DNA from: Akkermansia muciniphila
Lineage (GTDB): Bacteria; Verrucomicrobiota; Verrucomicrobiia; Limisphaerales; SIAT01
DNA: 35,176 bases
Reading direction: 5' to 3'
Assembly (NCBI GenBank): GCA_945860945.1
Contig: CAMASG010000024.1
Span: 1 to 35,176, forward strand
The first letter of the stretch is position 1, and each line of letters opens with the position of its first letter. Of the stretch, positions 22,820 to 31,228 are shown piece by piece. Below the pieces are notes generated by a model. The model had not been told where the DNA came from. It worked only from the letters and a program-made list of their open reading frames with translations, and searched no databases. Made by a program: the position numbers and the translations under genes.

Positions 22820-24832
22820 ATGAATCGTTCCCGACTCATCCTTTTTGCCGTCGTTTGTTCCGCGCTCGTATCGCAAGCCGGCTCCGTCCGCACGCGCGAC
22901 GGCCGCGTCATCGAGGGACAGATTGCACTCGGCGTTGAATCGATTCGCATCGTCACGCCGCAGGGCAAAACCGAAACGGTTCCTCTCTCGCAACTGAAGC
23001 AGGCTCTGTTCGACTCGCCGGCGGCCGTCGTCCCTGTTAAGCCCGCCACGAATCCACCCGCCGGTCTCGCCCTCAGGAAGATCTTCCCTCACGGCACGGT
23101 GCCGATGGGTATTCTCACGTGGAGCGGCGCGTTTCTTGCCCGCAGCGTGCGCGCTGTGGACGACTCGGCTGTGCATCTCGCGGATCCGCTTGCCGGCTTC
23201 ACTCTCACCACGGCGAACACCTCGGCCATCTTCTTCCAACCGCTCACGCCTTACCGCGCCAGCGCGCTGCGTGCGTCTCGCCCCGGCGTGATGCTTGTCT
23301 CCGGCGATTTTGTGGAGGGCGAAATCAAGTCGATTCAGAATGGCCAGATCAAGCTCGGCTCCGTTCTCTTCGGCGAACGCAGCTTTGAGGTCGGTCGCGA
23401 AGCCGCTGCGGTGATGCTGCGCAAGTTCGCTCTGCCGGCTGAACAATTTGAGATACGTTTGCGCGACGGCTCGGTCTTGTTCGCACGCGCTCTCCGCGCC
23501 GAGGTCGACATGCTCGTTCTCGATGATCCGTTTCTGCGCGGTTTGTGTTTTCCTGCTGCGCAGCTCGAGGAGATTGCTTTTGGCAAAGGCACCAATCGCC
23601 TCGCCTTCGCGTGGAGTGAATGGGAAATGCTGGCCGAGACGGATCGGCAGCGAGCCGAGCAACAGGAGAAGTTGATTGTCAAAATCGCCGTGGAACAAGG
23701 TCTGCGCTGGCGTACGCACGCCGACATGCTCGTCCGCGCGCGTGTCGCCGCCGAGAAAACCGCCGAGAAGATTCTCGTGCTCGCGAATGCCGAGCGGGAT
23801 CTGGTCATCGCTGGGGAGCTCACTTTCCAAGCCGCCGCAGTGCACACGCAAGCCACGACTAACTTTCCGGCCAAGGACAAGATTTACGCCGAACTGCGCC
23901 GCAAAGCTGACCTTCTCGGTGCCGATGCCAAATCCAAATCCGGCGCACTCGGGGGCACTAAGACCGAGTTTGAGCGCGTGGCGTCCAAGATGAAATTCGA
24001 TCGCACGGTCGCCGAGACAAGTCTCGCGAGCCTCCGCCGCGGCGCGGACTTTGCCGTGAAGGTGTCGGAGTCGCGTTTGAAAGGCGCGCGCGATTTAAAG
24101 GAGTCCGCTGCGAAATTGCTCGTCAGTTCCAAGAGCGTTGTCGCGATGTACACCGAGTCGCTCGAGAAGGCGCGGAAGAAACTCGTCGAGGCCGATCAGG
24201 ATGTGGCCGTGCGCAAGGATCGGCTCGCTAGCGCCAAAGAGGCCGAGCAAAAAGCGGCGGCACCGAGCAAAAAGAAGGAAGCCGAGGCCGTTGCCGCGGG
24301 CGTGAAGTCGCTGGCCTCGATGCAGAAATTGCGGACTCTCGTCGATACGCGCGTCAAGGAATTGACCGTGATACTGATGCGCTCCAAAATTGAGGAGGAC
24401 GTCCGCGCCAAGACTCTCGTCGAACGGAACACCAACCTCGAGAAGGTCGTCGCGGAGATTACGGCTGCGGAGAAAAAGGCGAAGGACGACGTGACCGCCG
24501 CTGAGATGAAGTTGGCCAAAGTGATCACCGATGCCGAGAAGCTGTTGACGGAAATGCAGACGAAACTCAAGCAGGCTGACACCGATAAAGCCGTCGCCGA
24601 GAAGGCGGCGATTGAGGCCGTCCTCATTGCCGAGAAGTCGCTGACCGAGAAGAATAACGCCTACAATGCTATACTTGTTACGAGGGCGACCTTGACCAAG
24701 GCTGAAGCCGAATCGATTCGGAAACGAGCGTTGTTCAATGAAGCCAAGGACTTGGCTAATCGTGCGCAGGCCGAGAAAGTGGCGGTGGAGCAGCTTCTGG
24801 TGCAGCAGGCCGCTGGCACTCTTCCTAAATGA
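22820..24832 (+). CDS. Exported four-unit beta protein with long C-terminal coiled coil
   Basis: A 670-residue protein with a signal peptide (residues 1-20, MNRSRLILFAVVCSALVSQA). No named family is recognised. The four beta units are contiguous here: U1 22-67 (SVRTRDGRVIEG), U2 97-142 (GILTWSGAFL), U3 155-202 (GDFVEGEIK, SVLFG at 181-185) and U4 210-256 (FEIRLRDGSVLFA). From about residue 268 to the end the protein is a continuous Ala/Lys/Glu-rich helical coiled coil (nt about 23620-24830). Inference: a globular head on a long exported rod. It follows the toroid gene by 12 bases and overlaps the next gene by ATGA (24829-24832), so the three are surely cotranslated. The head is related to the proteins at 8596 and 24829. 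Confidence 0.85.
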   Translation: MNRSRLILFAVVCSALVSQAGSVRTRDGRVIEGQIALGVESIRIVTPQGKTETVPLSQLKQALFDSPAAVVPVKPATNPPAGLALRKIFPHGTVPMGILTWSGAFLARSVRAVDDSAVHLADPLAGFTLTTANTSAIFFQPLTPYRASALRASRPGVMLVSGDFVEGEIKSIQNGQIKLGSVLFGERSFEVGREAAAVMLRKFALPAEQFEIRLRDGSVLFARALRAEVDMLVLDDPFLRGLCFPAAQLEEIAFGKGTNRLAFAWSEWEMLAETDRQRAEQQEKLIVKIAVEQGLRWRTHADMLVRARVAAEKTAEKILVLANAERDLVIAGELTFQAAAVHTQATTNFPAKDKIYAELRRKADLLGADAKSKSGALGGTKTEFERVASKMKFDRTVAETSLASLRRGADFAVKVSESRLKGARDLKESAAKLLVSSKSVVAMYTESLEKARKKLVEADQDVAVRKDRLASAKEAEQKAAAPSKKKEAEAVAAGVKSLASMQKLRTLVDTRVKELTVILMRSKIEEDVRAKTLVERNTNLEKVVAEITAAEKKAKDDVTAAEMKLAKVITDAEKLLTEMQTKLKQADTDKAVAEKAAIEAVLIAEKSLTEKNNAYNAILVTRATLTKAEAESIRKRALFNEAKDLANRAQAEKVAVEQLLVQQAAGTLPK

Positions 24833-26535
24833 ACCGCCGTGCTATTCATCGCGTCGGCTTGATTTTCTCCGCGTTCCTTTTTCTCCGCGCCTCCGTTGTC
24901 GAGGCCGGCACCGTTCGCACGGTCGACGGTCAGACGCACAGCGGCCTCGTTCGTCTGATGCCGCCCGGCGTCGTGGAAGTCGTCCCGATTAAAGGTGCAA
25001 CGGTACGCGTGGCGTTGACGAACATTCTCTCGGCCACGTTCGAGCTGCCCGAGAATCATCCACTGATCACGGCGAAGTTTCCGAACGCGGGCCGCGGCAC
25101 CGGACTGGTCGGCGCGTATTACGAGCGGCCGAATTTCTCCGGTCGCGCCATCTATCGCGTGGACGAGACGATTGATTTCAACTGGGGTGCGCGCGAGCCG
25201 GTGTTCGATTTGCCGCGCGATTATTTCACCGTGCGCTGGAGCGGCAAGATTGAGGCGCCATCCGCGGGTCTTTACACGTTTTGGCTGGCGACGGATGACG
25301 GCGGGCGGATGCAACTCGGCAATGATCTCAAGCTCGAGAAGTGGCAGAAGCAGGAGTCCGGCGAGACGAACGGCGTCGTGCGACTCGAAGCGGGCCAGCG
25401 CTACGATTTGCGCGTGGAGTATTTCGACAACGTGGGCAACGCGCGCGTGCGGCTTCTCTGGAGCGGCCCCGGCTTCGCCAAGAGCGTCGTGCCGCGGAGC
25501 CAGTTGTACCCGACCAGTTCGCCGGATTTACCCGAGGCGAAGCTCGGCGCGACGAACGGACTGCTGGCAACTTATTTCAAGAGCCGCTTCTTTTTCGGCG
25601 ACGCCGTCCTGCGCGTGGATCCGATGGTGAATTTCGCGTGGACGAATTCGCCGGCGGGCGATGTGGCGGCGGAGGATTACAGCGTGCGTTGGACCGGCCA
25701 AATCGAGGCGAAACATTCCGAGACCTACACTTTCCACGTGGAGACGGACGAGGGCGTGCGGCTCTGGGTGAACGGCAAATCTCTCCTCAACGAGCTGTTC
25801 GCTGTGCCGCGCGGCGAATTAACCGGCAGCCTCGCGCTCGAGGCAGGCAAGCGTTACGAGCTGCGGATGGAGACGATGAATCGGCAGGGCGGTTGCACCG
25901 CGCGATTGTACTGGAGCAGCGCTTCGACGCCGAAGGCGCTGATTCCGTCGAGCCAACTTTTCCCCGGCGTGACACCGCCGTCGTTCCATCGCGTGATTCC
26001 TGCGGGCGATGACGAGGGCGAAGTTCAGCCAGCGGGCGTGCTGACGTGGGGCGGCTCGCTTCTCCCCGCGCCGATTCAAACGGCCGACGACACGGTGATT
26101 CGCTTTGGTCCCACGCATTCGCCGCCGTCGATTTCGCTCGTGAATGTCGCGCGACTTTATTTGCAGCCGCTCGCGTCGCGAACCGTCGAGAAGATTCCTG
26201 CGGGCCGCAAAGGGGTCCTGCTGGCGAACGGCGACTTCGTGGACGGCGAGTTCAAAGGAATCGAAGGCGGCCGCGTGATAATAAGCTCCGTGCTGTTCGG
26301 TCTGCAGGCGCATCCGTTGCCGGAGGTGTTGGCGGTGGCGATTCGCGATGCGCCGCGGACTCCGCCGGTCGGCGTGCTGCTGCGCGTGGGGCTGCCCTCA
26401 GGCGCGTTACTGCACGCCAAAACGCTCGCGGTGCGCAATGGCGGGGTGATCGTGGAGGATCCGTCGGTGGGTACAGTGATGTTGCCGGCGGATGATTTGC
26501 GCGAGTTGAAGCGCGTGAACGCGGTGCCGAAGTAA
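24829..26535 (+). CDS. Exported four-unit beta protein with two inserted PA14 domains
   Basis: A 568-residue protein with a signal peptide (about 1-26, ...FSAFLFLRASVVEA). U1 (28-72, TVRTVDGQTHSG) is followed by two PA14 domains at about 93-228 (GLVGAYYERPNFSG ... RVRLLWSGPGF) and 244-379 (GLLATYFKSRFFFG ... ARLYWSSAS). PA14 is a beta-barrel found in glycosidases, adhesins and toxins and usually binds carbohydrate. U2 (402-448, GVLTWGGSLL), U3 (462-506, GDFVDGEFK and SVLFG) and U4 (518-563) follow. The start is fixed by the ATGA overlap with the previous stop. This is the last gene of the plus-strand run; tRNA-Arg follows 62 bases later with no clear terminator in between. Confidence 0.87.
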   Translation: MNRRAIHRVGLIFSAFLFLRASVVEAGTVRTVDGQTHSGLVRLMPPGVVEVVPIKGATVRVALTNILSATFELPENHPLITAKFPNAGRGTGLVGAYYERPNFSGRAIYRVDETIDFNWGAREPVFDLPRDYFTVRWSGKIEAPSAGLYTFWLATDDGGRMQLGNDLKLEKWQKQESGETNGVVRLEAGQRYDLRVEYFDNVGNARVRLLWSGPGFAKSVVPRSQLYPTSSPDLPEAKLGATNGLLATYFKSRFFFGDAVLRVDPMVNFAWTNSPAGDVAAEDYSVRWTGQIEAKHSETYTFHVETDEGVRLWVNGKSLLNELFAVPRGELTGSLALEAGKRYELRMETMNRQGGCTARLYWSSASTPKALIPSSQLFPGVTPPSFHRVIPAGDDEGEVQPAGVLTWGGSLLPAPIQTADDTVIRFGPTHSPPSISLVNVARLYLQPLASRTVEKIPAGRKGVLLANGDFVDGEFKGIEGGRVIISSVLFGLQAHPLPEVLAVAIRDAPRTPPVGVLLRVGLPSGALLHAKTLAVRNGGVIVEDPSVGTVMLPADDLRELKRVNAVPK

Positions 26536-26597
26536 TTGAGCGAGGCAACAAACTATTGCCGCACGAGAAATTGTTGGTAGGCTGCGATTGCCTTCGT

Positions 26598-26674
26598 GCG
26601 CGAGTAGCTCAACTGGATAGAGTGTCGGTCTCCGAAGCCGAAGGTTGTGGGTTCAAATCCCGCCTCGCGCACCA
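26598..26674 (+). tRNA. tRNA-Arg (anticodon CCG)
   Basis: A complete 77-base cloverleaf with encoded CCA (26672-26674). The acceptor stem pairs GCGCGAG (26598-26604) with CTCGCGC (26664-26670). The D arm is GCTC...GAGT. The anticodon stem is TCGGT/GCCGA with loop CTCCGAA, so the anticodon is CCG and it reads CGG. The T arm is GTGGG-TTCAAAT-CCCGC. Confidence 0.96.
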
Positions 26675-26767
26675 TTTTTTCCTTCGTAAATCCTATTCAT
26701 GTTGGTTTAGATGGAAAGCTGGCCGGTGTAAAACTGCTTCTGTAAATTGTCTTTCTTCCCTCTGTCT

Positions 26768-27505
26768 TCACCCCTTTGGGGTGAAGCTGCTCCGCGCGCG
26801 GAAAACTGGTCGAGGCCGGGCCACGCGCACGTCGTCCTGGATATGCAGGGTGAACTGGAAGGCGTCGCCCCAGTTGCGGCCGTCGTGGCCGTTCGGCGGC
26901 AGGATGGGGTCGTTGAAGAAAATCTTGAGGCCGTCGAAGTCCGCGCGGAGTCGGACGAGCACGATGATCTTGGCTGCGATGACGAGGAAGTTGCGCGAGA
27001 GCGGAGAGTCGGTCTCGTAGCGCTTGTGGAAGAAACTCCACGCGATGAGGAGCGAGAGGACTTTGGTTTTGCCCGCGCCGGTTGCCATCTTTAGGACGTA
27101 GCGCGGTCAATCCTCGTCGAACATGCCGCTCGAAACCGCGCCCGAGGCGTCGAAACGGAGGAGGTCGTATTTGTCACGGGCGCTGCGGACCTCGTAAAGC
27201 CAGATGACGATCTCGACCGCCTCGCGCTGGGCGAAGTAGTAGCGAAAGGTCGAGAGCGAACCGTCGGCGTTCTCGGTCAGGTCCTCGGTTTCAAACCAAT
27301 GGTGGAGCAAGGCTGCGGAAGTTGCGGACGCGCCGGGATAGCCTTGGCTGCGCCAAGCGAAGATTTCCTTGCGAACCTTCGCGACGAGCGGCGGAAGGAG
27401 CTTGTCGTAGGCCGAACTGCGCAGGGCTTCATCGGCGGGGAACCACCGCTACTCGGGGAGGAGCGGCGCGTAGGGCGAGGCTGGGAATTCGGGGTGCAGT
27501 GCCAT
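26768..27505 (-). pseudogene. Broken type III restriction-type DEAD/DEAH helicase (N-terminal remnant)
   Basis: One minus-strand frame starts at ATG 27505 (MALHPEFPASPYAPLLPE) and continues with RWFPADEALRSSAYDKLLPPL, FRYYFAQREAVEIVIWLYEV, FDASGAVSSGMFDED, MATGAGKTKVLSLLIAWSFF and LHIQDDVRVARP. This is the N-terminal part, with Walker A ATGAGKT, of the large restriction-endonuclease-like helicases of the type III Res family. The frame is interrupted by TAG at 27451-27449 (before RWFPADE) and TGA at 27109-27107. The latter stands where the family has Trp (DE-W-PRYVLKMATGAGKT). After DVRVARP (about 26815) the homology ends and the rest, several hundred residues, is missing. It is therefore inactive. 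It begins 20 bases after the stop of the 92-residue gene and its broken end lies 94 bases from the tRNA-Arg 3' end. Confidence 0.85.
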
Positions 27506-27525
27506 TCAGGTATCCGGGCGAGCGT

Positions 27526-27804
27526 TCAGCCTTTGGCTTTGCGCACGGCTTCCTTCTTCTCCTCCAGTTCGGCGGCGAGGGTTTTACGTTCGCTGGTGAG
27601 CTGGCGACGGAGCATCGCGACGGCCTCGTCGTCGTCGGAGGAGATGGCTTTATCGAGCTGGCCTTCGAGGAAGATTTCGCGCTCGGCGACCTTGGCTTTG
27701 TAACGGGCGTCGAGTTCGGCGAGCTGTTTCTTCTGTTTGTCGGTCAGCTTGGCGACGGGGCCGGTGCCAAACTTTTCCATGGCGCGTTCGTAGGCGGATT
27801 TCAT
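27526..27804 (-). CDS. Small charged helical protein, unknown function
   Basis: A 92-residue protein, very rich in Lys, Glu, Ala and Asp (DKQKKQLAELDARYKAKVAE, LTSERKTLAAELEEKKEAVR), almost certainly all-helical with coiled-coil character. No signal peptide or catalytic motif is visible. I recognise no family. The start is ATG 27804, one base beyond the stop codon of the TPR gene (27808-27806), so the two are cotranscribed and probably translationally coupled. The tight coupling suggests they work together. Confidence 0.75.
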   Translation of the reverse strand: MKSAYERAMEKFGTGPVAKLTDKQKKQLAELDARYKAKVAEREIFLEGQLDKAISSDDDEAVAMLRRQLTSERKTLAAELEEKKEAVRKAKG

Positions 27805-27805
27805 A

Positions 27806-28297
27806 TCAGTGGTGAGAGGTGGATGGGTTGGCTGCGTCGCCGCCGTGGGCGTCGGGCTTCTTCTTTTTCCACGGCATATCGGGAAACTTTTCAGGCAGTT
27901 TGAAAGGCTGCGGCGCGGCGGCGCCAGCCATCTTCAATTCGGCATCCGCCGCGGGCACGTCTGCGACGGGCTTGTCCATGTTGCCGCGCCAGGAGGCGAT
28001 CCGCGCCTGCAGTCCGTGATGCTCGGCGGTCTGTTTGTCGCCGGACTTCATGTAGAAGAGTGAGAGGTTGGTGTGGACGAGCTGTTCGTGCGGGCGGAGT
28101 TGCTCGGCCTTGTGACCTTCGGCGATGGCGGTGGCGAAATCGCCCTGCCGATACAGAGCCATGCCGATCGAAAGCTGGGCGTCGAAGTGCTGCGGGTCCT
28201 CGGCGAGAATCGCACGGAGGGCGTCAATGGAGTGGGGATAATCGCCTTGGCTGAAGGCGAACATCGCGTCGTCGTAACGTTCTTGAAGCGCGGCCAT
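27806..28297 (-). CDS. Tetratricopeptide-repeat protein
   Basis: A 163-residue cytoplasmic protein (no signal peptide). TPR-type helical pairs run from the N-terminus: RYDDAMFAFSQGDYPHSIDALRAIL, then AEDPQHFDAQLSIGMALYRQGDFATAI and LRPHEQLVHTNLSLFYMKSGDKQTAEHH. About three TPRs precede a Pro/Lys-rich tail (LPEKFPDMPWKKKKPDAHGG). Such proteins act as interaction scaffolds; the partner may be the 92-residue protein directly downstream. The start at 28297 (MAALQERYDDAMFAF) is preferred over longer in-frame possibilities, which would run into the divergent HAD gene. The gene diverges from the HAD gene over 66 bases. Confidence 0.85.
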   Translation of the reverse strand: MAALQERYDDAMFAFSQGDYPHSIDALRAILAEDPQHFDAQLSIGMALYRQGDFATAIAEGHKAEQLRPHEQLVHTNLSLFYMKSGDKQTAEHHGLQARIASWRGNMDKPVADVPAADAELKMAGAAAPQPFKLPEKFPDMPWKKKKPDAHGGDAANPSTSHH

Positions 28298-28363
28298 AAA
28301 TGACTTTGACAGCAAACGGTATCGCACGTTTGCTGTGGGCCGCAAGCGCGGAGCCCGCGCATC

Positions 28364-29152
28364 ATGAAGCCGCCGATCCAACTCATCTCCACCGATTTTG
28401 ACGGAACGATTTTCGCCGAGTTTGAAAACCCGCCCGTGCCCGATGCACTGCAGGATTTGATCGCCGAACTGCAGGGGCAGGGGACGAAGTGGGTAATCAA
28501 CACGGGACGCGATCTTTCGAGTTTGATGGAGGCGAAGGCTCGAGCGCGGTTGCGCGTGAAGCCGGATTACGTGGTGGTGGTCGAGCGCGAGATTTACCGG
28601 CATCACGACCACAATTACTCGCCAGTGGCGGAATGGAACGACGCCTGTGCGCGGACGCACGAGGTGCTTTTCGCGCGCGTGCGCCCGGACTTGCCTCGTC
28701 TGTCGGCATGGATCGAGTCGCGCTACGACTCGGAGATCTACGAGGACGCGTGGTCACCCCTCTGCATCACGGCGACGAGCAACCCCGACGCGGACGAGAT
28801 CCAATCTTTCGTGGAGGACTATTGCCGCGAGGTGCCAGGATTGACGTGGGTGCGCAACGACGTGTACGCGCGCTTCGCCCACGCGGATTACAACAAGGGC
28901 ACGGCGTTGAGCGAGATCGCGCAACGGTTGGGCATCGGGCGCGAGCACATCTTCGCCGCGGGCGATCATTACAACGACCTGCCGATGCTGCGGCGCGAGC
29001 ACGCGCACTGGTTGGTCGCGCCTTCCAACGCGATGCCGGCGGTGAAGGCGCAGGTGCTCAGCGAAGGCGGGCGCGTGAGCGAGCGGCACTGCGGGCACGC
29101 GGTGGCCGAAGGGCTTCACGCGGCGCTGGCGATCGCGCGCGGCGGAGCTTAA
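28364..29152 (+). CDS. HAD-superfamily hydrolase (Cof-like / HAD-IIB phosphatase)
   Basis: A 262-residue predicted phosphatase acting on a sugar phosphate or similar small molecule. HAD motifs: motif I DFDGT (11-15, nucleophile D11 and acid D13), motif II INTGRD (T/S-containing strand after GTKWV), motif III NKGTAL (Lys) and motif IV GDHYNDL (200-206). The cap insertion lies between motifs II and III, as in HAD-IIB enzymes. The length is typical. It starts with ATG at 28364 after a 66-base divergent gap and is followed by a 226-base region that holds the kor promoter. The substrate cannot be named. Confidence 0.9.
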   Translation: MKPPIQLISTDFDGTIFAEFENPPVPDALQDLIAELQGQGTKWVINTGRDLSSLMEAKARARLRVKPDYVVVVEREIYRHHDHNYSPVAEWNDACARTHEVLFARVRPDLPRLSAWIESRYDSEIYEDAWSPLCITATSNPDADEIQSFVEDYCREVPGLTWVRNDVYARFAHADYNKGTALSEIAQRLGIGREHIFAAGDHYNDLPMLRREHAHWLVAPSNAMPAVKAQVLSEGGRVSERHCGHAVAEGLHAALAIARGGA

Positions 29153-29268
29153 GCGCACGGCTCGAAAAATAAAGGCACCTAATCGTCGCCGTCGGTCGCT
29201 TCGTTGTCGGTTTCAGACTGGTTTTGTAACCCGCTGTTTTTCAGATGGATACACGCTGATAATGCAGT

Positions 29269-29296
29269 TTGACACTGGGGCGTTCGGTGATATTTT
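29269..29296 (+). promoter_or_regulatory. Predicted sigma70-type promoter of korAB
   Basis: A perfect TTGACA (29269-29274) is followed after 16 bases by TATTTT (29291-29296). Transcription would begin near 29303, giving a leader of about 75 bases before the korA ATG at 29379. It is the strongest promoter-like match I see in the window. Confidence 0.55.
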
Positions 29297-29378
29297 AAAT
29301 GACCTTTTTTGAAGAGGGCGTGACGGGAACGTGTTCAACAGCCGTCGCGATTAGAAATTGTTTTTGAAGGATTTTACG

Positions 29379-31199
29379 ATGAGCGAGACAGCAACGACGG
29401 CGGCGGGCGGAGCGGCACCGAAGGTTTCGAACGTTTCCGAGGCGATCATCCGTATCGCCGGCAATTCACAGGACGGCATCCAGGCAATCGGCGGTTTCCT
29501 CGCGCGGCTCGCGGGCCGCAGCGAGCAAGAGGTCATGACGTTCATGACCATCCCCTCGACCATTTCCGGTGGCCCCTCGATTTTCCAAGTCCGCATCGGC
29601 TCGGGCGAAGTGCTCAGCTCGGGCGACGAGGCGGATGTGCTGCTCTGTTTCTACCAGCATTCCTACGAGGACCACGTCAGCTCGCTCAAGAAGGGCGGCA
29701 TCGTGCTTTACGATTCCGACCACGTGGAGCCGAAGGCCGAGTGGCAGCAGACGTATCACCATCTTGGCGTGCCGATTTCCGGACTCACAGTCGAGGCGAT
29801 CGGCGGCACGGCGAAGGACAAGGGCAAGAATATTTTCTCGCTCGGCCTCATCGCGAAGATGTTCGATCTGAATTTGCCGAAGCTCGAAAAGCTCATTGGC
29901 GAACGTTTCACGGGGAAAGATCCGAGCATCTTGAACAACGCGCTCGCGGCCTTCCACGCTGGCTACGGTCACTCGCTCGGCAGCGTGCTCGAAGTATTCA
30001 AGTTCGTGGACAGCCAGAAGAAGGACCACCCGCAGATCGTGATGAACGGCAACGAGGCGCTCGGCTTCGGGCTCATCGCGGCGGGCGTGCGGTTCGGCGC
30101 GGGCTATCCCATCACGCCGTGGTCGGACATCATGGAGCTGCTGCGCCGTGAGTTGCCGAAATACGGCGGCACCTTCGTGCAGACCGAGGATGAAATTGCG
30201 GCCATCTCGATGGCCATCGGCGCGAGCTACGCCGGACGCGTGGCGGTGACCGGTTCCAGCGGTCCGGGTATTTCGCTCAAGACCGAGGCGCTCGGTTGGG
30301 CGGTCATGGCGGAAATGCCGCTCGTCATTGTGGACGTGCAGCGCGGCGGACCTTCGACGGGCATGCCGACGAACGTCGAGCAGTCGGACTTGAACATCGC
30401 CGTCTTCGGCGGCCACGGCGATAGCCCGCGCGTCGTCATCGCGCCGGCGAACGTCGAGGATTGCTTCTACATGGCCATCGAGGCCGTAAACATCGCGCGC
30501 AAATACAGCGTGCCGGTCATCATTCTCAGCGATCAAGGCATTGCCAGCCGCATCGAAGCCTTCGAGGAGCCGAATCTCGAAAAGGTTTGTCAGGACATCT
30601 CGCCGGACTTCACGCCCGTGGCGGATCACAAGCCGTACGACCTCGCTCCGGTGGATGGTGTGACGCGTCACGTCGCGCCCGGCACGCGCATCGCCAGCGG
30701 TAAATATCCTGTCGTCACCGGCCTTGAACACGACGAACTCGGCCACCCGACTGGCTCACCCAAACTGCACGCGCAGATGAGTGCGAAGCGTCGCAAAAAA
30801 CTTCAAGCGCTCGGTGCGGCTTTGCCCTTGCCGCAAATTTACGGTCCAGCGGAAGGCAATATCCTGCTTGTCGGCTGGGGTTCCACCGAGGGTCCGATCA
30901 AAGAAGCCGCGGCCCGCGCTCGCGCCGCCGGCGACAGCGTTTCTTCGCTTCACATCCGGCACGTGAATCCGATGCCGAACGGCTTGGAAAATATTTTCGC
31001 CGGCTTCAACCACGTCTTCGTCGTCGAGATGAACGACGAGGGCATTTACGGCTACGGCCAGCTTGCGAGCCTGCTGCGCGCGCGCTACTGCGACCCGAAA
31101 ATCCGCGGCATCAATAAAGTGGACGGCCTGAACTGGAAGGTGAAGGACATCCTCTCCCGCGCGAATGACGCCGTGGCCACCGGCCTGCGGAAGATGTAA
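29379..31199 (+). CDS. korA: 2-oxoacid:ferredoxin oxidoreductase, fused gamma-alpha subunit (KorA type)
   Basis: With KorB it oxidatively decarboxylates 2-oxoglutarate (or a related 2-oxoacid) to the acyl-CoA and reduces ferredoxin, reversibly, in the cytoplasm. The 606-residue chain has an N-terminal gamma domain (about 25-205) and the pyrimidine-binding alpha domain, with GYPITPWSDI, QTEDEIAAISMAIGASYAG, TGSSGPGISLKTEALG and QRGGPSTGMPTNVEQSD. A C-terminal domain follows (ILLVGWGSTEGPIKEA ... FVVEMNDEGIYGYGQL). This gamma-alpha fusion is the KorA form found in many aerobic and microaerobic bacteria. The ATG at 29379 is chosen for its GAAGG Shine-Dalgarno (29366-29370), eight bases upstream; a farther in-frame start at 29358 lacks this. 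It is followed by korB after 29 bases. Confidence 0.93.
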   Translation: MSETATTAAGGAAPKVSNVSEAIIRIAGNSQDGIQAIGGFLARLAGRSEQEVMTFMTIPSTISGGPSIFQVRIGSGEVLSSGDEADVLLCFYQHSYEDHVSSLKKGGIVLYDSDHVEPKAEWQQTYHHLGVPISGLTVEAIGGTAKDKGKNIFSLGLIAKMFDLNLPKLEKLIGERFTGKDPSILNNALAAFHAGYGHSLGSVLEVFKFVDSQKKDHPQIVMNGNEALGFGLIAAGVRFGAGYPITPWSDIMELLRRELPKYGGTFVQTEDEIAAISMAIGASYAGRVAVTGSSGPGISLKTEALGWAVMAEMPLVIVDVQRGGPSTGMPTNVEQSDLNIAVFGGHGDSPRVVIAPANVEDCFYMAIEAVNIARKYSVPVIILSDQGIASRIEAFEEPNLEKVCQDISPDFTPVADHKPYDLAPVDGVTRHVAPGTRIASGKYPVVTGLEHDELGHPTGSPKLHAQMSAKRRKKLQALGAALPLPQIYGPAEGNILLVGWGSTEGPIKEAAARARAAGDSVSSLHIRHVNPMPNGLENIFAGFNHVFVVEMNDEGIYGYGQLASLLRARYCDPKIRGINKVDGLNWKVKDILSRANDAVATGLRKM

Positions 31200-31228
31200 C
31201 CCATTTTGAATCTCTAACAAATCCCACC

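Noticed and set aside
27107-27109. TGA read as tryptophan (alternative code) in the restriction helicase
   Set aside because: Other genes of the window end with TGA, a second stop (TAG at 27451) interrupts the same frame, and the C-terminal part is missing. Decay is simpler.
26556-27703. Plus-strand frames across the tRNA and the restriction remnant
   Set aside because: They pass through the tRNA-Arg or oppose the recognisable restriction-helicase remnant, and show no domain.
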